This document shows positions 32,881-41,628 of a stretch of 44,114 nucleotides of DNA, piece after piece. Source of the stretch: Candidatus Obscuribacterales bacterium. Its GTDB lineage: Bacteria > Cyanobacteriota > Vampirovibrionia > Obscuribacterales > Obscuribacteraceae. The position numbers were made by a program, and so were the translations under genes. The DNA is taken from contig JAIETE010000137.1 in the NCBI GenBank assembly GCA_019745505.1, forward strand, positions 1 through 44,114, given 5' to 3'. The first letter of the stretch is position 1. Each line of letters begins with the position of its first letter. The notes beneath the pieces were generated by a model. That model did not search any database. It saw only the letters and a program-made list of their open reading frames with translations, and was not told the origin of the DNA.

Positions 32881-32911
32881 GTGGGATGGCGATTATTTGC
32901 CGTCATCCCAC
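32881..32911. terminator. Hairpin downstream of the gene at 32922, possible terminator
   Basis: Perfect 8-base arms GTGGGATG (32881-32888) and CATCCCAC (32904-32911) with a 15-base loop lie just after the stop codon of the minus-strand gene. No T run follows on that strand, so the call is weak. Confidence 0.4.
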
Positions 32912-32921
32912 TCAGTGCTCG

Positions 32922-33167
32922 TTATTGCCGACCGTCCTTCTGGATCCTCTCGAGATGTTTTCGAATCCATCGCATGAGGGTTATTGCTTTTACCTGCGCA
33001 GGAAAAATTCCTGTCCCCGTGTCCTCAATAGGTATGGGAAATTCGAACATATGCTTGCTTGCGGATTTGTCCTTGGACTCGCAAACGCGATACCAGAGAT
33101 CACCATCGCGATAACAAACAAATTCTGCAGTAGTGTTTTTGACCAAATTTTTCAGCGAAATAGTCAT
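32922..33167 (-). CDS. Small cytoplasmic protein of unknown function
   Basis: An 81-residue protein, MTISLKNLVKN followed by AEFVCYRDGDLWYRV, FEFPIPIEDTGTGIFPAQ and a C-terminal helix KAITLMRWIRKHLERI. The FPIPIEDTG-KA-MRWIRKH pattern looks like a conserved small family, but I cannot name it. The frame is open to 33407, with non-coding-looking residues upstream; ATG 33167 has GAGGA about eight bases upstream and starts the globular part. No signal peptide. Confidence 0.6.
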   Translation of the reverse strand: MTISLKNLVKNTTAEFVCYRDGDLWYRVCESKDKSASKHMFEFPIPIEDTGTGIFPAQVKAITLMRWIRKHLERIQKDGRQ

Positions 33168-33548
33168 TTTCTGTTTCCTCAAAGCTGCAAGAACGCGCCT
33201 TTGATCCGGCTCTGCAATGCAGGCGCCGCGACTTTTGTGCCAGTCTGATCGCAAATCAATGAATGCGCACAAAGACCGCGTCCACTTAGGACATAAACAT
33301 ATTGAAACGCGAGCGTCTCCCCAGCTCAATGCTATTGGGCTACGCCCGCACTGCGTCGTCGACAGTGAAGTCCGGTCGAAAATCTTTGTTCGAAAAAGAA
33401 AGCGCAAAATCGGACAACCGTCTCGAAACGGTTGCTCTTATGCTGAACGGGCTATGCATCGGTTGCATGATTACCAAACTCTTTTTGAGAACAGCTTTCA
33501 GCTTACACTCCTCTATGGCAAGTCGTCAATTGGAGCCTCGCATATTGC
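33168..33548. other. 381-base gap with no recognised gene
   Basis: Open frames here on both strands give low-complexity or basic, non-domain-like products without ribosome sites. I see no clear hairpin with T run, repeat or RNA. It presumably carries the promoter of the gene at 32922. Confidence 0.5.
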
Positions 33549-34619
33549 TCAGCGAGGCATAACTTCGCCTTTGACCTTTGTTTCGCGGCGCAATGTCCCC
33601 GTACTTGCGCCTAGCCCTGCCGGGTTTGTTTTGATTGATGCCGAATTGTTGGAGTATTGAATTTGCGCAGAAGTTCGCCGCCCTGTAGCCGTACTATCGA
33701 GGCTTTGCGCTTGTGCGCGCATCGGCTTTACCGTCGGAGCGATCTTCGCGTAATTGCGAACATACAAGTTTGTTCCGACAGGATTCAATTTGATGTCGCG
33801 ATGTTTGTTGTAATTGTCGTCAGTCAATTGACGCTCCAAATCTTCTGCTTGCCTCTGGAGCTCTGCTGATTTTTCTTGTGCTTCCTGCTCTTTTCTTGCT
33901 GCCTTCGCATCGCCAATTTGTTTGAGTATCTCAGCGTTTCTTGCCGCCCGCTCTTGCATCGCCTGTAATTCGGCAGCGGAAAGAGGCGGATGATCTCCTC
34001 GCTGGCCTTGCGCAGCAGACAAACGATCAGCCTTCTCCTTTTCCGATTTTGCCTGGGCGCTGGCTTTCAGGCGCTCGTCTATGGCCGCCGCCTCTCCCGA
34101 TTGAAGCGCGTGCTCTTTTGCGCGTGCTGCCTGAAAGCGAATCAGCTCGAGCGTGCCGGGTGGCACTTTTTTAGAACCGTGGGTCGACGTTTCGTTTGTT
34201 GCTTGCGTTGAGACCTTTAGAGTGGTCTCAACCTTTAGCCTCTGTTCCGGGGGCATAGAGTTGATTCGCTTCAAAGCATCCTTAGAATACTGAGCGATCA
34301 CGGAGTCGGGGGCTAGCCTAATTACATAAGCATATTCGCGGGACGCTTCCGTCAATCTGGCTAGATTCATTAAGCAGTTTGCTTTCAAATAGTGCGCCGC
34401 TGCGTCATTCGGCAATTTGCGCAAGTGGATATCTACATATCGCAGACCTCTTTCGAAGTCGCTACTTATATAGGCGTGATTTGCCAGGTCCAATTCGTGT
34501 GTCCCGTTTGGCCCCATTGCCGAAGCCAGCTCAGCACCGGTCAGGTGGCTGAGCATTGCGCAGACCCCAATCAGGATAAGCCTTCTATTGATGGTTATGA
34601 GCGCATAACTTGTTCGCAT
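33549..34619 (-). CDS. Exported TPR and coiled-coil protein
   Basis: A 356-residue protein with an N-terminal signal segment (RRLILIGVCAMLSHLTGAELASA). Residues 40-125 form two to three TPR hairpins (LANHAYISSDFERGLRYVDIHLRKLPND, YLKANCLMNLARLTEASREYAYVIRLAPDS). A long coiled coil rich in Ala, Glu, Lys and Gln follows (about 175-275), then a disordered Ser/Thr/Asn-rich tail. The start ATG 34619 has only a weak ribosome site. It lies 13 bases downstream of the small helical gene at 34633, so the three genes from 35347 to 33549 look like one operon. Function unknown. Confidence 0.65.
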   Translation of the reverse strand: MRTSYALITINRRLILIGVCAMLSHLTGAELASAMGPNGTHELDLANHAYISSDFERGLRYVDIHLRKLPNDAAAHYLKANCLMNLARLTEASREYAYVIRLAPDSVIAQYSKDALKRINSMPPEQRLKVETTLKVSTQATNETSTHGSKKVPPGTLELIRFQAARAKEHALQSGEAAAIDERLKASAQAKSEKEKADRLSAAQGQRGDHPPLSAAELQAMQERAARNAEILKQIGDAKAARKEQEAQEKSAELQRQAEDLERQLTDDNYNKHRDIKLNPVGTNLYVRNYAKIAPTVKPMRAQAQSLDSTATGRRTSAQIQYSNNSASIKTNPAGLGASTGTLRRETKVKGEVMPR

Positions 34620-34632
34620 GTCCGGGTTGATT

Positions 34633-34956
34633 CTAATTGGGATAATCTCGCGCTTGCGGCCACCAGCCGCGTACGGTCAGTGATTCTTCCATCTTACACA
34701 TGCCGGTAATTTCATCGTGCATAGCAACTTTGAATTTCTCGATAGTTATTTCTCCCCGGTCAATCATCTCCTGAGCGAGGATGGCGCAAGCCGCATGTCT
34801 GGACGAAAGCAACTTCATCTCAAAGACTATTTTGGACCAATGTTTGTCCGGCGACTCTTTGATTCGCAAGGCAAGCTGTTCTAATTGCTCTCGGCTTATC
34901 ATTCCTGCTGTCACAAATGGTTGCAGGACAGGCGGTAATGGTGATTCAAGAGTCAT
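34633..34956 (-). CDS. Small helical protein (pair member A)
   Basis: A 107-residue helical protein with two related units: VTAGMISREQLEQLALRI and DRGEITIEKFKVAM, each with the pattern x-G-x-I-S/T-x-E-x followed by a helix. Similar short units occur in the N-terminal part of GspE/PilB-like proteins, but there is no ATPase here. No signal peptide or membrane segment. The frame opens at 35016, overlapping the neighbouring gene; ATG 34956 with GAGAG seven bases upstream fits better. It lies 16 bases after the related gene at 34973 and 13 before the TPR gene. Confidence 0.6.
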   Translation of the reverse strand: MTLESPLPPVLQPFVTAGMISREQLEQLALRIKESPDKHWSKIVFEMKLLSSRHAACAILAQEMIDRGEITIEKFKVAMHDEITGMCKMEESLTVRGWWPQARDYPN

Positions 34957-34972
34957 AGATTCTCTCGCGGGA

Positions 34973-35347
34973 TTACCCGAAAACAGTTTGACCTTCCGGA
35001 ACGGCGTTGTATTCAACTTCCGTCAGTGCAGCTTCCAGGGTAGAGAAAGTTCCAAGCATTGTAGACAAGCAGGTGGCAACTGTCTCGATGGTTATTCGCT
35101 GTTGCTCCAGCAACAATAGCGTCTTGCCCAGTCCTGTTACCTGTTTCGGCGTAAAAATACCGCTTTCCTGAAAAACCTGTTCGCCTGGAGTGTCGCCTGC
35201 TTTCGAAAAGGCAACCTGCAGTTGAGCCTCCTGCTGCAGGGTTAGTGCGCCGCTCGTCTGCAACGCCTTTACCAGAAGTGGTCCATAATTGACCTGCGCA
35301 CTGGCGCCCGTGCTCTCTTCAAAGCTTTCGCCCATATCTTCGGACAT
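34973..35347 (-). CDS. Small helical protein (pair member B)
   Basis: A 124-residue helical protein with the same sort of units as its neighbour: LQTSGALTLQQEAQLQVAF and ESGIFTPKQVTGLGKTLLLLEQQRITIETVATCLSTM. An acidic N-terminus (MSEDMGESFEEST) precedes them. ATG 35347 has GGAGG five bases upstream; the longer frame to 35443 is not supported. It is the first gene of a likely three-gene operon and is divergent from the acidic membrane protein at 35559. Similarity between the pair is in pattern more than identity, so the relationship is a suggestion. Confidence 0.6.
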   Translation of the reverse strand: MSEDMGESFEESTGASAQVNYGPLLVKALQTSGALTLQQEAQLQVAFSKAGDTPGEQVFQESGIFTPKQVTGLGKTLLLLEQQRITIETVATCLSTMLGTFSTLEAALTEVEYNAVPEGQTVFG

Positions 35348-35558
35348 TTCAACCTCCAAGTTGAAACAACGGCCGTGACAACCAGAGCTTCCATGTCTCT
35401 TGTACCAGCTTGACTTTCCATTTTGGTGTAAGTGGCGTGACAATTTCTTGCCTCATTGGCAGGAGATTTCACAAAGCTACAGCGTGTTGGAACTTGCAGC
35501 ACGCTCGGCAGTCCACAACCTCAGAACTAGATTTGCCTTTATGACCGAGGAGAGGAAC

Positions 35559-35939
35559 ATGAGACTTTTACTTTGGGGATTAGCTGCCGTTGCGCTTCTC
35601 GCTACGGAACCTGGAAAACGCCTGCAAAAGAAGGCGATTTGCACATTAAAGGACCTGAAAGGCAAAGCCTGCGGGAAAGGAGCTGAATCGGGCGAAGATC
35701 TGGAAAATAATGACGAGTCCGACTCCATCGAGCGTCGTCCTGAAGTGGGCTCGGAAGAGAACGAAGAGCAAGCGGAGCCGCGTATTTTTGAGGAGTCGGC
35801 CGAGGATGAATCTTCAGATGACGAGAGCGACGATTCCGAACAGTCCACAAGTGGGCTCGAGCAGAAGAAAGCAGAAGAGCTTGTCGAAAAGCTCAATGTC
35901 AAACCGTCCGCACCCGAAGGCGAGCTGAAGTCGGCATAA
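35559..35939 (+). CDS. Membrane-anchored protein with acidic tail
   Basis: A 126-residue protein. The N-terminus (MRLLLWGLAAVALLATEPGKRL) is a short membrane anchor or uncleaved signal. A basic stretch with two Cys (KKAICTLKDLKGKACGKG) follows, and the rest is a strongly acidic, Glu/Asp/Ser-rich tail (about 40-110) ending in a short helix. ATG 35559 has AGGAG six bases upstream. The frame to 35400 adds residues without family likeness. No domain is recognised; the tail may be disordered and interact with a basic partner. The 80 bases to the convergent transporter gene hold only weak hairpins. Confidence 0.6.
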   Translation: MRLLLWGLAAVALLATEPGKRLQKKAICTLKDLKGKACGKGAESGEDLENNDESDSIERRPEVGSEENEEQAEPRIFEESAEDESSDDESDDSEQSTSGLEQKKAEELVEKLNVKPSAPEGELKSA

Positions 35940-36020
35940 CCTGCCGGAAACCGAATATTGCCGCTTTCGGTAGTTTACTGTCGGAGCGGCATTTGGCTGC
36001 CTATCTGCCGCTTGCTCTCA

Positions 36021-36980
36021 TCAATTCTGTTGTTTGTGCCGCATACGGTCGAGAACGACTGCCACCACAATGATTATGCCGGTGACAATTTCCTGCACCC
36101 AGTTGGATAAACCCATTTGTGTGCATCCGGATCTAATCACGGTCATGATCAGCGCACCGAGTAAAGTCCCTAATACCGAGCCTTCTCCTCCGGCTAGGCT
36201 GCCGCCGCCTATAACGACCGCTGCAATCACGTCCAACTCCAAACCCTGCGCTACGGTCGGGTCGCCCACGGTCAGTCTGGAGAATTGCATCAAGCCGGCG
36301 AAGCCGGCAAACAATCCGCTGATTCCATAGATCAGCAGTTTTACTTTCTCGATTGGGACTCCGCACAAGCGTGAAGCTTGTTCGTTTGAACCAATTGAAA
36401 ATGTGTAGAGACCAAATCTGGTGTACTTCAAAAGCAGGGCTACTATGACTGCAAGCAATATGAGGAGCCAAACTCCACCGGGCACAATCATCCAGTTCTG
36501 TTCCGGTTTTAATGCGGCCAGCAATTCGTTAATCCAGCTTAGCGGCGCGTCGATTTTTTGCTCATGTGCCAAGCCCTTTGCGCAGCCACGATAAACCAAA
36601 AGAGTGCCCAGAGTGATTATGAAGGGAACCAGTTTCAATCTCGTGATTAGAGCGCCATTGATAAATCCACAAATCAATCCTGCCAAGACCCCGCCAAAAG
36701 CCGCTGAGAAGGGAGGCAATCCTGCCATCAAGAGCCATGCAATCACAACTGTCACAAGAGCAACGATAGAACCTACGGAAAGATCAATGCCACCGCCAAT
36801 GATGACCAGGGTCATGCCCAGAGAAGCAATTCCGACAATGGTCGTTTGGCGAACGATGAGTTCTAAGTTCTTCAGGCTTACAAAGCTTGCAGGTGCAATA
36901 ATCGCGAATATTCCATAAACCAAGACAAGCGCCCCGAGAGGCATCAGTCTATTTATCCATTCTTTAATCTGTTTGTTCAC
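36021..36980 (-). CDS. CUT2 sugar ABC transporter permease (RbsC-like)
   Basis: A 319-residue inner-membrane permease of the RbsC/AraH family with eight or more hydrophobic segments. Marks are SLGMTLVIIGGGIDLSVGSIVAL, GFINGALITRLKLVPFIITLGTLLVYRG, YTFSIGSNEQASRLCGVPIEKVKLLIYGISGLFAG and a final VVIGGGSLAGGEGSVLGTLLGALIM. The frame opens at TTG 37019, but GTG 36980 with AGGA eight bases upstream gives the normal family length, so I prefer it. It is the last gene of the operon, after the ATPase (57 bases). It forms the membrane pore for a monosaccharide. Confidence 0.9.
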   Translation of the reverse strand: MNKQIKEWINRLMPLGALVLVYGIFAIIAPASFVSLKNLELIVRQTTIVGIASLGMTLVIIGGGIDLSVGSIVALVTVVIAWLLMAGLPPFSAAFGGVLAGLICGFINGALITRLKLVPFIITLGTLLVYRGCAKGLAHEQKIDAPLSWINELLAALKPEQNWMIVPGGVWLLILLAVIVALLLKYTRFGLYTFSIGSNEQASRLCGVPIEKVKLLIYGISGLFAGFAGLMQFSRLTVGDPTVAQGLELDVIAAVVIGGGSLAGGEGSVLGTLLGALIMTVIRSGCTQMGLSNWVQEIVTGIIIVVAVVLDRMRHKQQN

Positions 36981-37037
36981 GCGCTTTGTCCTGAGATTTG
37001 TATTTCGCTCTTCTTGCAAATTCAGTCTGTTTTACCC

Positions 37038-38570
37038 TTAGGTGTTTTCTACATCCGATGCAATCGCATCCACCATCACCGAGTGCTCGGTCAAGTCTTC
37101 TATATTCTTCGGTTGAGAGAGTCTTCCTCTGTTCATTACTGCAATTCGGTCGCAAGTGCCAAGCAATTCAGGCAAATAGCTGCTTAGGATAAGCACGGAT
37201 TTTCCGTCGCATGCAAGCCTGTCAATCTGTTCGTAAATTTGCTTTTTGCTTCCAACGTCGATGCCACGCGTCGGCTCATCCAGCAATAGAACATCGACTC
37301 CGTGGTGAAGCAATCGCGCCAGAGCGATCTTCTGCTGATTGCCGCCAGACAGCTCTGCGATCTTCTGATCTGCCCTGTGGCATTTTACAGATAGCTTGTC
37401 GATCCATTCGTTTGCAGTGGCGGTCATTTTGTAAGGAGAAAACGCTCCCGAACTTTCGCAGCTTCGCGGATAGGACAAGACCAGGTTTTCGGCGATGCTT
37501 CGGGAGATCGCCAATCCTTCTCCTTTTCTGTCTTCGCTGACCATGCCAACCCCCTGTGACCATCGTTGTTTGGGTTTTGCATAGCCGGAGTATGAAGCGA
37601 CTTTGATTTTTCCACTCTTAATGGAGTCCAAACCAAAAATCGCTCGGATGAGGTCCGTTCTGCCACTGCCAACTAATCCGAAAACGCCCAATACTTCACC
37701 ACGTCGAAGTTTGAAAGATGCGCTCTTGAGCTTTGCATCACTTGCCAGTTCGTCCAGTTCCAGCAAGGGTTCTCCAAACTCACGTTTGCTGCGCGGGTAA
37801 AGATCTTTGAGTTGCCTGCCGACCATCAGGGCGACGATTTCATCGCGACTGCACTCGCCGATTTTGCCACCGCCGACAGTTTTGCCATCGCGAAGCACGA
37901 CAAAGCGGTCAGCAATTTCTTCCACTTCTTCAAGAAAGTGCGAAATGTAAATGATGCTGTTGCCTTGAGACTTTAGATTGCGCATAAGAGTGAAAAGTCT
38001 CTCAACGTCCTGCCTCGTGATGCTGCTTGTCGGCTCGTCGAGAATGAGAATCTTGCAGCCGACAGCCCGCGCCCTAGCAATCTCGATCAGCTGCTGATCG
38101 GAAATAGAGAGTTCACTCACCGGCGCGTCAAGCGGGATTTCATGACCAAGCTCTTTTAGGGCTGCCTCTGCAGCACTTTTCATTTTTGCTCTGTCGAGTA
38201 TCCAGCGGGTTCCAAGAAAATTTTTCGACAACTCCATGCCCAGGAAGATATTGTCTTGAACTGAAAGCGTTGCGGGTAGAGACAACTCCTGGTAAATCAT
38301 GGCAATTCCACTTTGTCTTGCCGCCTGCGGATTGCCGGGAGAAAATGGCTTGCCTTCCAGTGTCATATTTCCTTCGTCGGGAATTACAGCGCCGGATAGA
38401 ACTTTCATCAAAGTACTTTTGCCGGCGCCGTTTTCTCCAATCAACGCCACTATTTCCCCGGGAGCCACGGAAAAGTCGATGCCGTCAAGGGCTACTGTTC
38501 CGCCAAAGCGAACTTTTATATTTGCTACTGCCAGACGGTGTTCTAGGTTCACTTCTATTCCGCCAACCAT
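37038..38570 (-). CDS. CUT2 sugar ABC transporter ATP-binding protein (RbsA-like)
   Basis: A 510-residue protein with two fused ATPase domains. Domain 1 has Walker A LIGENGAGKST, signature LSISDQQLIEIARA and Walker B ILDEPTSS. Domain 2 has a reduced Walker A (GLVGSGRTDL), as is normal in this family, and an intact signature LSGGNQQKIALARLL with LLLDEPTRGID. Both ATG 38570 and GTG 38549 are possible; the first overlaps the binding-protein gene by 16 bases. It powers uptake of a monosaccharide (ribose, xylose, galactose or similar) whose identity cannot be read from sequence. Confidence 0.92.
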   Translation of the reverse strand: MVGGIEVNLEHRLAVANIKVRFGGTVALDGIDFSVAPGEIVALIGENGAGKSTLMKVLSGAVIPDEGNMTLEGKPFSPGNPQAARQSGIAMIYQELSLPATLSVQDNIFLGMELSKNFLGTRWILDRAKMKSAAEAALKELGHEIPLDAPVSELSISDQQLIEIARARAVGCKILILDEPTSSITRQDVERLFTLMRNLKSQGNSIIYISHFLEEVEEIADRFVVLRDGKTVGGGKIGECSRDEIVALMVGRQLKDLYPRSKREFGEPLLELDELASDAKLKSASFKLRRGEVLGVFGLVGSGRTDLIRAIFGLDSIKSGKIKVASYSGYAKPKQRWSQGVGMVSEDRKGEGLAISRSIAENLVLSYPRSCESSGAFSPYKMTATANEWIDKLSVKCHRADQKIAELSGGNQQKIALARLLHHGVDVLLLDEPTRGIDVGSKKQIYEQIDRLACDGKSVLILSSYLPELLGTCDRIAVMNRGRLSQPKNIEDLTEHSVMVDAIASDVENT

Positions 38571-39628
38571 TTTTTGATATCCGGCGCCACCAGATCTTTG
38601 ATTCTTGTTTCGCTCAAGTTTTCTTTGGTAACGAGTGTCGCCGGCACATCGATCTTCTTCGCCACTGACTTTCCTTGGAGATATTCGACTAGCTTTGCCA
38701 CGCCCAGATAACCCATGCGCACCGGATCCTGAACGACCAGCGCATCAAGGTGTCCTTTGGCTAGCCCTTCCACTAGTTTTTCGGAAGAATCAAAGCCAAT
38801 GAATTTCACTTTGCCCGTGAGACCACCGTCCTGCAATGCACGCAGCATTCCAAAAGTGCTGGATTCATTGGGGCAGAAAATTCCATCGAGCGCAATTTCT
38901 CCTCTTGCTGTTTTTAACGGAGCCAAAAGATTTTCGCTTTGCTTATAGGCTGATTCTGTTGTTGCTCCTGCGTACAAGTTTGCACTTACTATCTCGATTG
39001 CAGGTACTTTTTTCAGTGTGTCAAGAAAGCCGCGCTCTCGATTGTCAGTGCTTGCACTGCCCTCGACGTTCCGCAGCATTGCAACACGTCCTTTGCCGCC
39101 CAGCAATTTGAGCATATGCTCGCCAGCCATTGTGCCTCCCCGGTAATTGTCGGTGGCGACAAAACTTACAGACTTGTCGGAGTTGAGGTTGGAATCGATG
39201 ATCACAACCGGAATTTTGTTGCGGTAGGCGTCTTCGACCGGTGCACGCAGGGCCATATTGTCGATGGGCGCCAGGACAATGCCTCTTACACCTCGCACTA
39301 TCATGCTTTCCACTACATCGATTTGAGCAGTGCGGTCGTCTCTGCGGATCGGTCCTTGCCATATCAGGTTTACGCCCAGCTCTTTTGATGCCTGCACTCC
39401 CCCGGCGTGAACACTTTTCCAAAATTCGTCCGTAGAGCCCATGGGAATGAGGGCAACCGTCTCTTTTGACGCCTCCGGTTGTCGATGGCACGCAGTAATT
39501 GCCGTAGCGCAATAGATAGCCAACAGCAAAGTAAGACCAGCTCGGAAGTCAAGCGAGAAGCGCCCGGAAGCAAAACACAACGAGCATAATCGCTTAGAAC
39601 CTTGACTGTCCGGGTGATTTCGGTGCAT
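38555..39628 (-). CDS. Sugar-binding lipoprotein of the CUT2 ABC transporter (RbsB-like)
   Basis: A 357-residue type I periplasmic binding protein. A hydrophobic segment (LTLLLAIYCATAITAC) ends in a lipobox with Cys, so it is anchored as a lipoprotein. The mature part has the usual VALIPMGSTDEFWKSVHAGGVQASKELG, RGVRGIVLAPIDNMAL, IPVVIIDSNLNSD, DNYRGGTMAGEHMLKLLGG and KVKFIGFDSSEKLVEGL. It is the first gene of a three-gene operon on the minus strand. The N-terminal 30 residues before the signal are longer than usual, so the true start may be inside. The substrate could be a pentose or related sugar. Confidence 0.9.
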   Translation of the reverse strand: MHRNHPDSQGSKRLCSLCFASGRFSLDFRAGLTLLLAIYCATAITACHRQPEASKETVALIPMGSTDEFWKSVHAGGVQASKELGVNLIWQGPIRRDDRTAQIDVVESMIVRGVRGIVLAPIDNMALRAPVEDAYRNKIPVVIIDSNLNSDKSVSFVATDNYRGGTMAGEHMLKLLGGKGRVAMLRNVEGSASTDNRERGFLDTLKKVPAIEIVSANLYAGATTESAYKQSENLLAPLKTARGEIALDGIFCPNESSTFGMLRALQDGGLTGKVKFIGFDSSEKLVEGLAKGHLDALVVQDPVRMGYLGVAKLVEYLQGKSVAKKIDVPATLVTKENLSETRIKDLVAPDIKKWLAE

Positions 39629-39748
39629 GAAAACTTGCTGTGACCTGTTGCTGTTGTTTGGTTATACCGAACCTAAGTCTATAACGATCTCTTGAAGAAC
39701 ATCTCCTCTCTTCGCTATCATCTTATGCACCCGTGACGAGTGTGAACT

Positions 39749-41551
39749 ATGGCTCTAGAAATCGGATTTGCTGCCGGATTTCCCTTTAGAAAATTCGCTT
39801 CCATCATTCTTTTGCTCGGCTTTATCTCTTTTGGCGCAGTACCTGCTTTTGCTGCGGACGGCGATAGACCCGTGCCGGATAAGTGGGCTCTTGTGGTTGG
39901 CATCAGCGAATTTCAAGAATCGTCGATGAATTTGCAGTACCCGGCAAAAGACGCGACTGATTTTTATAACTATCTGATCAATGAAGCTCATTTCGCAAAG
40001 GATCACGTTCGTTTGCTGCTCAATGAGAAAGCGACGAGAGAGAACGTGCTCTCGCAAGTCGGTGACCGGTGGTTGCCGCGCGCCGTGGCACCGGATGATC
40101 TAGTGGTGATTTATATCTCCAGTCATGGCAGCCCCTCGTCAATGGATGTGGTCGGTGCCAACTATATCGTTGCCCACAACACAGACCGCGAGCAGCTTTA
40201 TGCTACGGGCATACCGATGAATGAATTTGCCCAGATGATCCAGCAGCGCGTGCACACCGACAGAGTTGTCTTGATCTTGGACGCGTGCCATAGCGGTGCT
40301 GCCAAGACGGCTGCGAAAGGTTTGATTCGCCAACACAATTTCAATGCGGACCAGATTCCAATCGGCGCGGGACAAATGGTAATTTGTTCGAGTGCGCCCG
40401 AACAGTTGTCCTGGGAGTCTAAGCGCTATCCTAATGGTGTCTTCACTCACCACCTCATAGACGCGCTGCGCAAGAATCCCAAATTGGGTGATTCATACAA
40501 CTATTTGAAAAACCAGGTTCAAGAAGAGGTGCTTGCGGACCGTGGTGAATTGCAGATTCCGGCATTGAAGTCCAAGTGGACAGGAAGCGATCTGGTGATT
40601 GCGACCGTTCCCGTAAGACCGCGACCAGGACTGGCAGAGCCACCTGCTAAGCCTGCGGCGGTTCCGGCAGTGGCTGTGTCCGCTTCCGTTGGAAGTGCTG
40701 CTTCGGTCGCGCCGGCCGGCTCTTCGCCGGTTGCGACAGCAGCCGCTGTTCGATTGCCGCGTCCACCTGTGCCCGCGCAAGCAACAACGACCTCCGCATC
40801 TCCCAAGCCAACATCGACAACAGCTGTGCCTGCCGCCGTATATGGTGAATATGCGTCCAACGGCAAAGTAAAAGTGAAGATGCTCGATGTCGAGAAAAAG
40901 ATGACCGGTACGTACTATACACTCGAAGTTCAGAACACGACGTCAGAAGCTATCAGCATCTATAACTTCAAATACTACATCTACAATGGCGGCTATTTGA
41001 TGGCAGGAGTAGGCGGCTCTGAGGTCAGTGGTTCAGATAATCAGCTGCCCGCCGGAGCCAAGACCAAGGTGTATTTTTCAGGAACTACAGATTCAGACGC
41101 GATTCTCGTTAAGTGTGATAAACCAGGTTGGGGCCAAATGCGTTTGCGTACAGGCGATGAAGCCGGTGGCGCTGATACATGCGGCGTGCAGGAGCAGGCA
41201 TCCGTTCCTGCTACTCAAAACACCGCACCTTACGGTCAGTGCGCGTCGAATGGGAATGTGCAAATGAAAGTGGTGGAGATTGATCCAAAAATGACCGGTT
41301 ATTTTGTCACCACCGAGCTGCTCAATCTTACGAAAGAGTCCTTCGATCCGTACTATCTGACCATCGAGTTCTATAAGGACGGCTATTTGAAATCGAAGAC
41401 CAGCGGAGGCTCGCTTTCATATTCAGCTCAGTATATCGGGACTGGATTGAAGGCAAAAATAACTGCCAGTACATACACCGAAGGTGCCGACCAGTTAGTC
41501 GTCAGATTTCCAAAGCCGGGCTGGGCACCGATCACGCTTCAGCTTCGATAG
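39749..41551 (+). CDS. Secreted caspase-family protein with tandem C-terminal beta domains
   Basis: A 600-residue paralogue of the protein at 9363. A signal peptide ends near AFA-AD (residue 35). The caspase domain follows (about 45-275) with His126 in ISSHGSPSS and Cys180 in ILDACHSGA, both intact, and Asp178 kept for a basic P1 residue. A Pro/Ala/Val-rich linker (about 290-365) leads to two copies of a beta domain of about 110 residues, beginning YGEYASNGKVKVKMLDVEKKMTG and YGQCASNGNVQMKVVEIDPKMTG and each ending with a KPGW motif. These look like Ig-like/FxLYD domains. It is divergent from the sugar transporter. The 197-base region before it has no gene. Confidence 0.87.
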   Translation: MALEIGFAAGFPFRKFASIILLLGFISFGAVPAFAADGDRPVPDKWALVVGISEFQESSMNLQYPAKDATDFYNYLINEAHFAKDHVRLLLNEKATRENVLSQVGDRWLPRAVAPDDLVVIYISSHGSPSSMDVVGANYIVAHNTDREQLYATGIPMNEFAQMIQQRVHTDRVVLILDACHSGAAKTAAKGLIRQHNFNADQIPIGAGQMVICSSAPEQLSWESKRYPNGVFTHHLIDALRKNPKLGDSYNYLKNQVQEEVLADRGELQIPALKSKWTGSDLVIATVPVRPRPGLAEPPAKPAAVPAVAVSASVGSAASVAPAGSSPVATAAAVRLPRPPVPAQATTTSASPKPTSTTAVPAAVYGEYASNGKVKVKMLDVEKKMTGTYYTLEVQNTTSEAISIYNFKYYIYNGGYLMAGVGGSEVSGSDNQLPAGAKTKVYFSGTTDSDAILVKCDKPGWGQMRLRTGDEAGGADTCGVQEQASVPATQNTAPYGQCASNGNVQMKVVEIDPKMTGYFVTTELLNLTKESFDPYYLTIEFYKDGYLKSKTSGGSLSYSAQYIGTGLKAKITASTYTEGADQLVVRFPKPGWAPITLQLR

Positions 41552-41628
41552 TCGCGAAACAAAAGAAAAGCCCACTTATAAGGAAACGAAAACATGCCGG
41601 CTTACTGGAATCCGTTCTGATTTTTCTG

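Noticed and set aside
33217..33660. Plus-strand frame of 147 residues in the gap
   Set aside because: Composition is unlike a folded protein, there is no ribosome site, and it runs into the antisense of the TPR gene.
35477..35902. Minus-strand Ser-rich frame of 141 residues
   Set aside because: It is the antisense of the acidic Glu/Asp tail of the gene at 35559.
40519..40866. Minus-strand frame of 115 residues, Gly/Ala-rich
   Set aside because: It is the antisense of the Pro/Ala/Val-rich linker of the second caspase.
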